A stretch of DNA of 64,000 nt, from positions 19,657 through 83,656 of the forward strand of contig JAZSEW010000119.1 of the NCBI GenBank assembly GCA_045531895.1, written 5' to 3'. Below are positions 50,817-60,050 of the stretch, one piece after another. The first letter of the stretch is position 1, and each line of letters starts with the position of its first letter. Under the pieces are notes generated by a model. It ran no database searches. It was not told the DNA's origin and worked only from the letters and a program-made list of their open reading frames with translations. Origin of the DNA: SIG299 sp045531895 (GTDB lineage Bacteria > Bacillota > Clostridia > Lachnospirales > Lachnospiraceae). A program made the translations under genes and the position numbers.

Positions 50817-51902
50817 CTACACGCCTAATTTACCCAGATATTCCTCCAAATTCTCCTCATGCCACCGGTGTCCTCCCGGACAAACCTCATGAAGCACCTT
50901 GTCCTCCGCTTCATATAATTTGTATGCCTGCAGCATAATTTCTATCTGCTCCCGCACATTTTCCAAGCCCCGGACACCATTCAGATGGTCTTCTTCACAG
51001 CTTTGAATCCACACCGGTCTTGGAGCTAAAAGCGCACCAATATCCCCCATGTCGACATGTTCCCAAAGATGCGGCACATAATTGCAGTTGCAATTTCCGT
51101 TTCGCTCCAGCAATGCCTCCTTATAACCGTAGAAATAACCACTGATCGCTGCCACACCGATACGGTCATCCAGTGCCGCCGCCCATAGCGTCTGCATGCC
51201 TCCGCCGGAAAAGCCAAGACAGCCCACCTGCTTTGTGTTCCATTCCTCTCTTGTCTGAACATAGTCGATTAGCCGCATAATATCCCAGGTGTTCATACCG
51301 GCAAGTGTCATGCCAAGCGGCTCTGCCATATGGGAAATCTGGTAACAGCTTCCGTTTGCAAAGTCCTTTTCTTCCTCCTTTTGAAGTGCCGATTCCCGTC
51401 GTTCTCCAAAGCCGCGGCAGTCCGGACAAAAGGTGACAAATCCCTCCTTTGCCAATTGCATACCGTAATCATAGTGAAATTTTTCAATACAAGCCAAAGC
51501 CGCCGGAATCTCATAGCATCCTGCCACGGAAAATTTCCCGGCCCCCTGATGGCCCGGCATCGCCAGAAAGCACTGGATTTCTCCCCGGCGCACTTCCTTG
51601 GGAATCAAAATATACATCGGCATAAAAATGTCCGGTTCCACCTGAATCACTACTTTTTCCCTTGTAATGCCGTCTTTAAGTTCCACACGCTCCAATAGCT
51701 GCGGTATTAAATCGCAGGACTTCATTTTCGGAAGTCCGATTAAATTTGCCAGAAGTTCTCTTGTCCGGCACTTCCATGTCTGATATTCCTCAAGGGTTTC
51801 CGCCCGCAGACCGTTGTGCCGTTCTTCTTCATCGAACCGCTGCCGCATAGCCTGCAGGGTTGTATAATAGGTTTCAATTTTCGGAAATCTGCGTTCTTCC
51901 AT
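50817..51902 (-). CDS. Alpha/beta hydrolase (acetyl esterase-like)
   Basis: A 361-residue cytoplasmic hydrolase. The nucleophile elbow is 'GFSGGGMQTLW' near residue 225 and the catalytic His is in 'CPGGHRWHEENL' near 348; an acid residue is likely in 'CEEDHLNG' near 303. The oxyanion region 'LAMPGHQGAGKF' is near 130. It resembles large alpha/beta hydrolases related to acetyl xylan esterases. ATG 51902 follows AAAGGAG. It is 40 bp after the pectinesterase gene on the same strand, so it may deacylate pectin oligosaccharides. Confidence 0.85.
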   Translation of the reverse strand: MEERRFPKIETYYTTLQAMRQRFDEEERHNGLRAETLEEYQTWKCRTRELLANLIGLPKMKSCDLIPQLLERVELKDGITREKVVIQVEPDIFMPMYILIPKEVRRGEIQCFLAMPGHQGAGKFSVAGCYEIPAALACIEKFHYDYGMQLAKEGFVTFCPDCRGFGERRESALQKEEEKDFANGSCYQISHMAEPLGMTLAGMNTWDIMRLIDYVQTREEWNTKQVGCLGFSGGGMQTLWAAALDDRIGVAAISGYFYGYKEALLERNGNCNCNYVPHLWEHVDMGDIGALLAPRPVWIQSCEEDHLNGVRGLENVREQIEIMLQAYKLYEAEDKVLHEVCPGGHRWHEENLEEYLGKLGV

Positions 51903-51942
51903 GAAGTCTCCTTTCACCTGGAACATTTTCTGCCCTTCGGCT

Positions 51943-52911
51943 TTATAACAATTCCTTTAAAACTTTTTCTTTTGTATACTGTTCTGCTTCTTCCGCTGTC
52001 AGCTGATGGCTCCATGCCACGCGCGCTTCCGGCACCGCACCCGGTCCATAGTTTTCATATTCCGCATAAAAAGTAAGTTCTCTGGCATCCGCCTTATTCC
52101 AATCGTGCCATCCCTCTTTTTTTATATGTGCCCCCAGCTCCGAGCGCATAATTACTGTCTTTGCAAAGGAACGCCACGGTCTGCCAAGATATACCGTTTC
52201 CGGTGCACAATCGGAGGTAAAACGGCACTTATCAAACACATAGCCGTACTCCCTGCCCTCCGGCGTGGAGGCCGCCGTAATATAACCATTGACCTCCTGG
52301 TCACGGGTTAACGACTTAATCTCACATTCCTCAAAAAAGGCCGTGGCACCGCCGAAAATAAAGTCCACATCCCCCTCAATATAACAGTTCTTATAGTAAT
52401 GGGTACCATTATCTCTTGGCGCATTTTCTCTCGGCCCCCTAAAACCACCCCACTCTACTACCGTTGGTGGCAAAGGTGCTGTAAATAAAGTATCCTGACG
52501 CCCTGTGAAACGACAGCTTTCAAAGGTCATGCGGGCACCATCGGCATACACTGCCACTGCCTGTCCTACCTTCGGGCCAAAACCGGCAGTGTTTTTAAAA
52601 GTAATATTTTTTGCTTTGAAATTATCCCCATGCACATACATGGTATAGGAACGGAAAGTTCCTCTCTTGATACCATCCGACATCATAAACAATCCGTAAT
52701 CGTCAAAGGTAAGGATCGTTTGCTCTGCCGCCTCACCAATTAAAGTCACGTTATCACGCTCTAAATCAAGCTTTTCTTTATAAACCCCGGCCCCAACCTG
52801 GATTTCTACCGGTATGGCAGCGTCTGTCCGCATTGCCAGTGCAAAGGCTTCCGTAATGGTTGCCACTTCTCCGGTACCATCCTGTTTTACCGTAATAACT
52901 TTTGTTTCCAT
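51943..52911 (-). CDS. Pectinesterase (CE8), predicted cytoplasmic
   Basis: A 322-residue carbohydrate esterase family 8 member with a right-handed beta-helix. It removes methyl esters from galacturonic acid residues. Catalytic landmarks: 'FTGRQDTLF' (Gln and acid Asp), 'GDVDFIFGGATAFFEECEI' (nucleophile Asp), 'GYITAAS' and 'YLGRPW' (Arg). There is no signal peptide. The ATG at 52911 follows AGAGAGG; a TTG eight codons earlier is less likely. It is followed 40 bp later by the alpha/beta hydrolase gene. Action on imported oligosaccharides is inferred. Confidence 0.94.
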   Translation of the reverse strand: METKVITVKQDGTGEVATITEAFALAMRTDAAIPVEIQVGAGVYKEKLDLERDNVTLIGEAAEQTILTFDDYGLFMMSDGIKRGTFRSYTMYVHGDNFKAKNITFKNTAGFGPKVGQAVAVYADGARMTFESCRFTGRQDTLFTAPLPPTVVEWGGFRGPRENAPRDNGTHYYKNCYIEGDVDFIFGGATAFFEECEIKSLTRDQEVNGYITAASTPEGREYGYVFDKCRFTSDCAPETVYLGRPWRSFAKTVIMRSELGAHIKKEGWHDWNKADARELTFYAEYENYGPGAVPEARVAWSHQLTAEEAEQYTKEKVLKELL

Positions 52912-52975
52912 ATAGTTTTCCTCTCTCTTTTTCAATATTACACTTTAACGCAACTGATTTTCTCCGGTCTTTCCG

Positions 52976-53004
52976 TTGACTTTACTGCAAAATTTCTGTA
53001 TAGT
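52976..53004 (+). promoter_or_regulatory. Promoter of the radical SAM activase gene
   Basis: TTGACT (52976-52981), 17-bp spacer, TATAGT (52999-53004), 45 bp before the start codon. Confidence 0.65.
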
Positions 53005-53049
53005 TTTTGATAGAATACGATTCAAATTATGCTCAGAAAGGAGCCTGCC

Positions 53050-53790
53050 ATGCAGTTGCACGGACTTAGCAAATTAACATTACTGGATTACCCGGAACAT
53101 CTTGCCTGCACCGTTTTTACCGGAGCCTGCAATTTCCGCTGTCCGTTTTGCCATAACGCCCCTTTAGTATTGACTCCTGACTCCTGCCCGCAAATTCCGG
53201 AAGAAGAGTTTTTTTCTTTTCTGGCTTCCCGCACAGGCAAGCTGGACGGTGTCTGCATTACCGGCGGTGAACCAACCCTGCAACCGGACTTGCCGGATTT
53301 TATAATGAAAATCAAAGCACTTGGCTTTCTTGTCAAACTGGATACCAACGGCTACCGCCCGGAGGTTCTTGAAAGCCTGCTGCATCAAAACCTGTTAGAT
53401 ATGGTAGCTATGGATATCAAAAATTCCAAAGAGCAGTATGCTCTTACCAGTGGTCTGGAGGAATCTGCATTTGATATAGCCCGCATCGAAAAGAGCATTT
53501 CCCTTTTACTTACCAGCGATATTTCCCATGAATTCCGTACTACAATAACAAAGGAGCTTCACAACAGACAAAGCATGAAAGCTTTAGGACACTGGCTTTC
53601 CGGACTTGCCTTACAATCTACCGGAAGCAATCAGATTTCCTCGCCCTATTTTTTGCAGAATTTCAAAGATTCCGGTGATTTAGTCTGCTGTATCACCAAC
53701 CGTTTCCAGCCGGTGGAACAGGCAGAGCTGCAGGAGTTCATACAGGTATTACAGCCTTTTCTTCCAAACACAAAACTCCGGGGCGAGTAG
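53050..53790 (+). CDS. Radical SAM protein, anaerobic ribonucleotide reductase-activating type
   Basis: A 246-residue radical SAM enzyme. The iron-sulphur motif C-x3-C-x2-C is seen in 'GACNFRCPFCHNAPL' near residue 30, and the SAM-binding 'CITGGEPTL' near 75. The N-terminus 'LHGLSKLTLLDYP' is typical of NrdG-like activases. Such proteins generate a glycyl radical on an anaerobic ribonucleotide reductase or related enzyme, but no reductase gene is in the window, so the partner is open. ATG 53050 follows AAAGGAG; an upstream start lacks one. Confidence 0.85.
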   Translation: MQLHGLSKLTLLDYPEHLACTVFTGACNFRCPFCHNAPLVLTPDSCPQIPEEEFFSFLASRTGKLDGVCITGGEPTLQPDLPDFIMKIKALGFLVKLDTNGYRPEVLESLLHQNLLDMVAMDIKNSKEQYALTSGLEESAFDIARIEKSISLLLTSDISHEFRTTITKELHNRQSMKALGHWLSGLALQSTGSNQISSPYFLQNFKDSGDLVCCITNRFQPVEQAELQEFIQVLQPFLPNTKLRGE

Positions 53791-53824
53791 ACCGCCTTAC
53801 GGCCATCTTCCCCGGAGTTTTATT
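53772..53824. terminator. Bidirectional terminator after the radical SAM gene
   Basis: AAAACTCCGGGG at 53772-53783 pairs with CCCCGGAGTTTT at 53810-53821 over a loop. Its left arm lies in the last codons of the gene. T-rich flanks on both strands suit the convergent genes. Confidence 0.8.
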
Positions 53825-53874
53825 GTATTCATTATAGCACTTCATTTCACAGGGTTCAATATTTTTCGACACAA

Positions 53875-54705
53875 TTATCCTTCCAGATAATAATACCAGT
53901 AGCCGAAGCTTCCGCCACGGCGCCTGCCCTGTTCTAATGGTGCAAAATCAAAGAACCCAAAGCTCTCTGCCATATACTGGTTCCGGTAGCAGAACTCTCC
54001 CGGAACCCCAATCGCAAATCTCTCTCCGTAGCGGCAGGCAAGTTTTGCCAGCAGTAAATGATGATACTCATAGTAGCCATGCAAAAGAAAATGATTTTCC
54101 CTTAACCGCCCCCATTCCTCCGGCAGATGCTCCATATCCTTTAAAGTCATACGGCAGCATTTTCGCCGGATACCGTCAAACGGCAAATTCAATTCCGGAA
54201 AGTACTGTATACATTGCTCCAGAGACCATTGTTCCGGCTGTTGCTCCGTTGTCATATCTTCCTCTTCCTTTTCTCCCGCTTTTTCCTCTGTTAACAGCTC
54301 TGTCTCTTCTTCCTGTACCATACTTTCTGCTAATGCATAGGCAGCCTCTGCCGTTAGTTCCTGCCCGTCAGGACGTCCGCCGCAGATTCCCTGCTCCACG
54401 CCATCGATATAAATCACTTCCAGTTCCTCTAATGACCTTCCACTCTGCATAAAATCAAGCCTGTTGGTCATAACTGTCGTTGCTGCCATCCCCTCTTCTA
54501 ACAGCAGCTCTTTTCCGGTTGCCACCGTTCCGTCCCGGAATATGTACACCGGCTGTACCATTCGTTGTTCTTTCGCATCTCCTCTGTAATAAATCTGTAC
54601 ATCACACACTGTTCCACGGATGAAAATCCCTGCATAACCGGACCTTCTCACTTTTACTCCGTTTTCATAGGTAGAAAAATATATCATCATTCTTCCGCAC
54701 TCCAT
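53875..54705 (-). CDS. Lachnospiraceae-type protein of unknown function
   Basis: A 276-residue protein, not recognised. Residues 1-110 are a beta-rich domain ('YIFRDGTVATGKELLLEEG') and residues 165-275 contain an aromatic-rich second domain ('FPELNLPFDGIRRKCCRMT', 'RFAIGVPGEFCYRNQYMAE', 'GGSFGYWYYY'). An acidic linker of about 40 residues joins them. No signal peptide or membrane helix. AAAGGAGA precedes the ATG by several bases. It stands alone between two terminator/promoter regions. The C-terminal aromatic patch could be a binding surface; that is a guess. Confidence 0.72.
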   Translation of the reverse strand: MECGRMMIYFSTYENGVKVRRSGYAGIFIRGTVCDVQIYYRGDAKEQRMVQPVYIFRDGTVATGKELLLEEGMAATTVMTNRLDFMQSGRSLEELEVIYIDGVEQGICGGRPDGQELTAEAAYALAESMVQEEETELLTEEKAGEKEEEDMTTEQQPEQWSLEQCIQYFPELNLPFDGIRRKCCRMTLKDMEHLPEEWGRLRENHFLLHGYYEYHHLLLAKLACRYGERFAIGVPGEFCYRNQYMAESFGFFDFAPLEQGRRRGGSFGYWYYYLEG

Positions 54706-54759
54706 TTGTCCACTCTCCTTTCCCTACATCCTATGAGGTTGTCCGTTGAACTATGACAG

Positions 54760-54789
54760 TTGACAAACCCGCATGAAAACTGGTACGAT
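54760..54789 (+). promoter_or_regulatory. Promoter of the ABC-F gene
   Basis: Consensus TTGACA (54760-54765), 18-bp spacer, TACGAT (54784-54789). Confidence 0.6.
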
Positions 54790-54832
54790 AGTAATGTTTT
54801 ATGCAAGACAGTTGATAGGAAAGGAAACCTGT

Positions 54833-56683
54833 ATGAATTTACTAACCTTAGAAAATGTAAGCAAAAGCTTTACAGAGCGTATGCTTTTTGACCATATCAG
54901 TTTAGGTATTAACGAAGGTGATAAAGTCGGCGTCATCGGCATTAATGGTACCGGAAAATCCACCCTGCTGAAAATCATTGCCGGACTGGAAGAGACCGAT
55001 GAGGGAACCCGCACCTGCGGCAGCAAGCTCCGCATCGCATATCTCCCGCAGACTCCGGTATTTAATGACACCAAATCCATTCTGGCCAATGTCACCGAAG
55101 GACAGACTGCAAAGGAAAGCTACCGCAACATTACCGGCGAAGCCCGTTCCATGCTGCTGAAATTCGGTATTAACGACCCGGAAGGCAGTGCATCCACGTT
55201 ATCCGGTGGTCAAAAGAAGCGTGCCTCCCTTGTGCGCACTCTGCTGACAGAATCAGACCTGCTCATTCTGGATGAGCCAACCAACCACTTGGACAGTGAT
55301 ATGACCGAATGGCTGGAGGATTACTTAAACAAGTGGAAGGGTGCCTTCATCATGATTACCCATGACCGTTACTTTCTGGACCGCGTCACCAACAAAATTG
55401 TCGAGCTGGATAAAGGAAAGCTTTACTCCTATCAGACTAATTATTCCGGCTTTATCGCATTAAAAGCGGAACGTGAGGAAATGGCACTTGCCACGGAACG
55501 CAAGGCAAAAACTTTATTTAAAACCGAGCTTGCCTGGATGCAGCGTGGTGCCAGAGCCCGTTCCACCAAGCAAAAGGCCCACATCCAGCGTTTCGAAGCT
55601 CTTCGCGACAGAGAAAAAATTGTAGAAGACGGCACTGTGGAAATCAACGCCCTCTCCTCACGTATGGGAAAGAAAACCATCGAACTGTACGATATCAGCA
55701 AGGGCTATAACGGCACCAATCTGTTCTCGCCGTTCAGCTACATTTTCCTTCCGACTGACCGCATCGGTATCGTAGGACACAATGGCTGCGGCAAATCCAC
55801 CTTGCTCAACATTATCACCGGAAATCTGGAACCGGACACCGGTACTGTGGAAATGGGCACTACTATGAAAATCGGTTACTTTTCCCAGGAAAATGAAGCT
55901 CTGGATCCGAATCTTACAGTACTTCAGTATGTCCGTGACACCGCCGAATATATTGAGACAAAAGAAGGAACCATGTCTGCCTCCGCCATGTGCGAGCAGT
56001 TCCTGTTTGACGGTTCCATGCAGTACACCCGCATTGAAAAGCTGTCCGGTGGTGAAAAACGCCGCCTGTATCTGTTAAAGGTACTGATGGAGGCACCGAA
56101 TGTGCTTATCCTGGACGAACCGACCAACGATCTTGACATCCAAACCTTAACCATTTTAGAAAACTACCTGCAGGACTACCCGGGCATTGTCATCACCGTG
56201 TCCCACGACCGCTATTTCCTTGACAAAATCGCCAACCGCATCTTTGCCTTCGAAAACGGTACCATCGCCCGTTACGAGGGCAATTACAGCGACTTCAGGG
56301 AAGCTCAGAAGGAACGCGGCACCTTTATCGAAAGCCAGGCACCGGGTAAGGGAACAGTAAAATCACCTGCCAGCAGCAATCCATCCGGTACAAATACCGA
56401 CAATGCTACAGACTCCAGGACATCCTGGAAACAGCGTGAAGCAAAGCTTAAGTTCTCCTATAAAGAACAGAAAGAATATGAAACCATCGATGCTGATATT
56501 GCCGCATTAGAAGAAAAAATAGCGGCACTGGAGGCTGAAATCGCCGGTGCCGCAACAGAGTACTCCAAACTTACTGCACTGATGGCAGAAAAGGAACAGG
56601 CAGAAGCCGCTCTGGAAGAAAAAATGGATCGCTGGGTCTATTTAAACGATTTGGCAGAGCAGATTGAGGCTGCAAAAAAATAG
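54833..56683 (+). CDS. ABC-F family ATPase (Uup-like)
   Basis: A 616-residue soluble protein with two ABC domains and no membrane part, as in the ABC-F group that acts on the ribosome. First domain: 'GINGTGKSTL', 'LSGGQKKRASL', 'LLILDEPTNHLD'; second: 'GHNGCGKSTL', 'LSGGEKRRLYLL', 'LILDEPTNDLD'. The interdomain linker is basic ('RARSTKQKAHIQRFEAL'). A C-terminal coiled coil (about 540-612, rich in Glu and Ala) suggests a Uup-type member. ATG 54833 follows AAAGGA, so the longer in-frame start is not needed. It ends directly at the stop of the convergent permease gene. Confidence 0.94.
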   Translation: MNLLTLENVSKSFTERMLFDHISLGINEGDKVGVIGINGTGKSTLLKIIAGLEETDEGTRTCGSKLRIAYLPQTPVFNDTKSILANVTEGQTAKESYRNITGEARSMLLKFGINDPEGSASTLSGGQKKRASLVRTLLTESDLLILDEPTNHLDSDMTEWLEDYLNKWKGAFIMITHDRYFLDRVTNKIVELDKGKLYSYQTNYSGFIALKAEREEMALATERKAKTLFKTELAWMQRGARARSTKQKAHIQRFEALRDREKIVEDGTVEINALSSRMGKKTIELYDISKGYNGTNLFSPFSYIFLPTDRIGIVGHNGCGKSTLLNIITGNLEPDTGTVEMGTTMKIGYFSQENEALDPNLTVLQYVRDTAEYIETKEGTMSASAMCEQFLFDGSMQYTRIEKLSGGEKRRLYLLKVLMEAPNVLILDEPTNDLDIQTLTILENYLQDYPGIVITVSHDRYFLDKIANRIFAFENGTIARYEGNYSDFREAQKERGTFIESQAPGKGTVKSPASSNPSGTNTDNATDSRTSWKQREAKLKFSYKEQKEYETIDADIAALEEKIAALEAEIAGAATEYSKLTALMAEKEQAEAALEEKMDRWVYLNDLAEQIEAAKK

Positions 56684-57718
56684 TCAGCTTACTTTCCACA
56701 GACTCTTTACCAGCACCAGTCCAAACGGTCCTAAAAACAAACCTAAAATGCCAAACAGCTCATACCCGATGTACACTGCCATCAGGCTGTGTACCGGGCT
56801 GAGCCCCATTTTTCCTCCCAGAAGCTTCGGCTCCAGATACTCCCGTAAAAATTGGCAGATACCGTATAACGTCAGCAATACTGCGCCGGCAAAAGCCTTC
56901 CCGCGGATAAAATTTATAATTGCCCAAGGTACAAGAATCAATCCGCTTCCAAGTACCGGAAAAGCATCAAAAATGCCAATTGCTACACCAAACAGCAGAG
57001 CATAGGGATTTTTGATTAAAAACAGCCCAAGGCTGCATGTTATACTGACCAGAATAATCAATATCAGCTGTGTTTTTACATATGCAATTCCTGCACCGGA
57101 AAGCTCCAGCTTCACCTGACGCCATTCTCTTTCCACGAAGTGAAATAACGGTTTTTCCTGCCGTTCTTCTTTCTTTCCTCCTACCATATCGGTTAAAAAC
57201 AACAGAACTGCCACAAAAATAATAACTACCGATGCCACCAGCTCTGTCACCGACAGCGCTGCCTTTAAGGAATTCCTTGTCAAAAACGGTATCAGCTCCT
57301 GCTGAAAGAAAAGTATAATACCATCCAAACCATCGCTTAACACAGAAAATGTTCTTCCTCTTTGCATCCGGAACAAAGAATCAACGTATCTACAGGCGGT
57401 TTCCAAATACCCATTCCATTCCTCTGCATAAAAATCATAATTTCCCACAAAAGAAGCAAACTGCTGTAACAGAAGTTTTACTGCATATGCAATTCCGCCT
57501 CCGGCAACAATCAGAAATATTGTCAATAAAACGGCTCCACCCAGGGCAGGACTAATCCGCAGCTTTCTCCATAGAAAACGTACCGGCTTCCGCAAAACTA
57601 CTGCAATCATATACGCCAGAACAAACGGAAAAAACAAGGGGAGAAGATACCGGAATCCCAGATACACAATTCCAACAATGATTGCCAGTCTAACCAGTTT
57701 TTTATATTGTTCCTGCAT
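56684..57718 (-). CDS. AI-2E-family / YtvI-like membrane protein
   Basis: A 344-residue integral membrane protein with seven or eight helices and the AI-2E family pattern: 'LLPLFFPFVLAYMIAVVLRKPV' broken by short loops, and the conserved C-terminal 'FDAFPVLGSGLILVPWAI' and 'LGGKMGLSPVHSL'. It may be the sporulation-linked YtvI type, since it lies in a spore-forming-like lineage, but this cannot be decided from sequence. ATG 57718 follows GGAGGG. It is convergent with the ABC-F gene, the two stop codons being adjacent. Confidence 0.88.
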   Translation of the reverse strand: MQEQYKKLVRLAIIVGIVYLGFRYLLPLFFPFVLAYMIAVVLRKPVRFLWRKLRISPALGGAVLLTIFLIVAGGGIAYAVKLLLQQFASFVGNYDFYAEEWNGYLETACRYVDSLFRMQRGRTFSVLSDGLDGIILFFQQELIPFLTRNSLKAALSVTELVASVVIIFVAVLLFLTDMVGGKKEERQEKPLFHFVEREWRQVKLELSGAGIAYVKTQLILIILVSITCSLGLFLIKNPYALLFGVAIGIFDAFPVLGSGLILVPWAIINFIRGKAFAGAVLLTLYGICQFLREYLEPKLLGGKMGLSPVHSLMAVYIGYELFGILGLFLGPFGLVLVKSLWKVS

Positions 57719-57760
57719 CTTCCATCCCTCCAACATACTTTCGCCTGTTGTTATTGTGGC

Positions 57761-57791
57761 AAAAAAAGAAACGGCTTATTCAGCCGTTTCT
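57761..57791 (-). terminator. Terminator of the linker-lipoprotein operon
   Basis: AGAAACGGCT-GAATA-AGCCGTTTCT on the minus strand is followed by TTTTTTT. It lies just after the 445-residue lipoprotein gene. Confidence 0.9.
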
Positions 57792-57805
57792 ATCTTTAAA
57801 TTAAT

Positions 57806-59143
57806 TTAATATTCTGTAAATGCATTCATAGCTTCTTTTACCTCTTCTTCGAAACCATCGGCATAAGAGAATACAAGTGCCATAATATAGCCATCCTGCA
57901 GTCTCATACAATAATCCTGATAAACCGGCACACCGTTCCCTGTATCTACAGACATTGCCAGGCCGGTATATTCCTGTCCGCCAATTTCCACAGTATAGGT
58001 TTCATCAGCAAATGTATAGGTCATGCCATAAGCAGCCAGGCTTCCCAATGTCTGCTTTAAAAGTACAAGATACTCCTCCATGTCCTTATCTGTCTTCTCA
58101 GTTATAATCTGCACTACCGGCACATTTCCGGTCCAGGTAGCCTGTATCATAACTGCGTCTGCAGTGCTCTGGTCTGTTACAGTAACACCCTCCGGTGTGG
58201 TAAAACGCAAATTCATCCAGGCATTTTCATATCCTGTCTCTGTTACTACACCCGCGGAAAAACTTTCAGATGCTGTTGGTGCTATGGTTGGCACCTGAGT
58301 CGGTTCTGATACAACCTTCTGTTCTTCCGCATATCCTGTAAGACCTTCTGTCAAAAGTTTTGCATTTTCCATGGATTCTTCCGTATAAGAAATAATTATG
58401 TTCATCATACGGACTTCTTTTTTTCTGACAATATAGTCCTGATATACCCAGGTTCCGGTTCCGTAATCGGTTGCTATGGTGATGCCGATATATTCCTCTC
58501 CGCCAAGCTCTATGGTATAGACAGATTCATCGGCTTTAAAATCATAACCGGCGTTACTACATGCTGTCTTTAAATTATCTACAAGAATGCCAAGATAATC
58601 CTCTGCTGACATAAAGGAATATAATACCGGAAGTTTCTCTACCTCTACAATAATATTAGAACCATCCGTATTCTGCACCATCATCTCTGTAACTGATGTC
58701 AGTGCCGCATAATTCAACGTGTTAGCTGCATCATCACCATACACAATCTCTGCGCCCTGCTTCACTAATTCATCCAGTTCCTCCTGAGAAAGCATTTTTG
58801 CCCCCTCCGGTACAGTAAAGCGGAGGTTCAACCATTCGCTTTCAAAACCATTCTCTGTAATAATGCCTTTTTCATATGTATCCTTTACCTCCGGCACAGG
58901 TGCTTCTGTCGGCACCGGTGTTGCTGTTGGTTCCGGTGTTGCTGTCGGTTCCGGTGTCGCTGTCGGTTCCGGTGTTGCTGTCGGTTCCGGTGTTGCTGTC
59001 GGTTCCGGTGTCGCTGTCGGTTCCGGTGTTGCTGTTGCTATCGGTGTTGCTGTCGGTGCCTCATTTTTCTCTGCACTTCCACAAGCTGCAAGCATCAATG
59101 TCATCATACACGCTGTTACAATTGTTACAAACTTCTTTTTCAT
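57806..59143 (-). CDS. Lipoprotein with Pro/Thr repeat linker and two tandem domains
   Basis: A 445-residue lipoprotein (lipobox LAAC, Cys21) with a linker of about 60 residues made of repeats of Ala-Thr-Pro-Glu-Pro-Thr, then two copies of a domain of about 150 residues (from 'ITENGFESEWLNLRFTVPEG' near 93 and 'VTETGYENAWMNLRFTTPEG' near 298). Each copy holds a shared 'GG(E/Q)EY(I/T)G' turn and ends with an aromatic strand. The domain is also found, once, in the upstream lipoprotein. I do not recognise the family; a ligand- or substrate-binding role outside the cell is inferred. GGAGG precedes the ATG. It ends at a strong terminator. Confidence 0.83.
   Translation of the reverse strand: MKKKFVTIVTACMMTLMLAACGSAEKNEAPTATPIATATPEPTATPEPTATPEPTATPEPTATPEPTATPEPTATPVPTEAPVPEVKDTYEKGIITENGFESEWLNLRFTVPEGAKMLSQEELDELVKQGAEIVYGDDAANTLNYAALTSVTEMMVQNTDGSNIIVEVEKLPVLYSFMSAEDYLGILVDNLKTACSNAGYDFKADESVYTIELGGEEYIGITIATDYGTGTWVYQDYIVRKKEVRMMNIIISYTEESMENAKLLTEGLTGYAEEQKVVSEPTQVPTIAPTASESFSAGVVTETGYENAWMNLRFTTPEGVTVTDQSTADAVMIQATWTGNVPVVQIITEKTDKDMEEYLVLLKQTLGSLAAYGMTYTFADETYTVEIGGQEYTGLAMSVDTGNGVPVYQDYCMRLQDGYIMALVFSYADGFEEEVKEAMNAFTEY
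58899..59060. repeat. 18-bp tandem repeat encoding the hexapeptide linker
   Basis: Nine units of 18 bp (type unit GGTGTTGCTGTCGGTTCC, plus-strand reading) are in register with the minus-strand codons, each giving Gly/Ala-free hexapeptide ATPEPT-like. Units differ by single synonymous changes, indicating expansion and contraction. Confidence 0.85.
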
Positions 59144-59172
59144 TTTTATCCTCCTTGGTTTTCTCCCATTTA

Positions 59173-60018
59173 TTAATACTCAGAAAAGCAGTTTAATACT
59201 TTCTGGATATTATCCTTTGATTTATTTTCACCGATAAAACAGATTCCAATCAGACGATCGTCCTGTATTCTGAAATAGTTTTCCTGACACATTGCTATCT
59301 CATCACCATAATATAAAACACATCCAAAATTATAAAACTCCTGACCGCCAACAGTTACCGGATATATCTCATCATCTACTATGTACGAAATACCATCTCC
59401 TGTCAGCAGCTCCAACTCTTCCCGCGTCTCATCCGCATACTCTTCTATCGTCTTCGCCCCTTCCAGCTTCTCGATAGCAAACAGCATCGTCATATTATCT
59501 GACGGCCATTCTGCTTCTATTTCATATACCACTGAAAGCTCCGCATAGTCAAGAGCTTCTCCCGGCTGTATTTCTCCTAAAGCTTCCGCCAGCAAACGCA
59601 TATTCTCATCCATTTCCTTCTGACTCGTTAATTTTGTTCCTTTTGGTGCTGTAAAGCGTAAACCAATCCACTCACTTTCATAGCTATTCCCTGTCAAAGT
59701 CCCCTTTTTGTAAGCACCTGCTGCCGGTTTTTTAGTCGGCTTTGGTGTTGCTGTTGGCTTTTTAGTAGCTTCTGCTGTCGGTCTCTTAGTTGGTTTCGCG
59801 GTCGGCATTGGCGTTTCCGTCGGTTTTTGTGTTGCTGTTATTTCCGGCGAAACAGTCTGGCTCTGTTGCATCGTCGGTGTCGGTGTTGCCGGTTCCACAA
59901 TAACCGGCCAGGGTTTTGTGGTAGGTGTCGGTATTGCCCCCTTTCCCACACTGCCGCAACCGGCAAATGCCGCCAGCATAAAACCTGCTATAACAAAACT
60001 TACTGTTTTCTTTTTCAT
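59173..60018 (-). CDS. Lipoprotein paralogue with Pro/Thr/Lys linker
   Basis: A 281-residue lipoprotein (lipobox FAGC, Cys21) with a long Thr/Pro/Lys linker to about residue 105, then one copy of the same domain as the neighbouring lipoprotein ('LTGNSYESEWIGLRFTAPKG', then 'VTVGGQEFYNFG'). It is a paralogue produced by duplication; the downstream copy then duplicated its domain. GGGAGA stands before the ATG. It lies 32 bp after the cytidylate-kinase-like gene and 29 bp before the other lipoprotein, so all three are probably one operon. Confidence 0.83.
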   Translation of the reverse strand: MKKKTVSFVIAGFMLAAFAGCGSVGKGAIPTPTTKPWPVIVEPATPTPTMQQSQTVSPEITATQKPTETPMPTAKPTKRPTAEATKKPTATPKPTKKPAAGAYKKGTLTGNSYESEWIGLRFTAPKGTKLTSQKEMDENMRLLAEALGEIQPGEALDYAELSVVYEIEAEWPSDNMTMLFAIEKLEGAKTIEEYADETREELELLTGDGISYIVDDEIYPVTVGGQEFYNFGCVLYYGDEIAMCQENYFRIQDDRLIGICFIGENKSKDNIQKVLNCFSEY

Positions 60019-60050
60019 CCCTTTTCTCCCTTGTCCCTTGCGTAATTTAA

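Noticed and set aside
58899..59060. Possible CRISPR array
   Set aside because: Units are contiguous with no unique spacers and are in frame with the linker codons.
58863..59237. Plus-strand Gly/Val-repeat protein (GVAVGSG units)
   Set aside because: It is only the antisense reading of the 18-bp repeats that encode the Thr/Pro linker of the lipoprotein on the minus strand.
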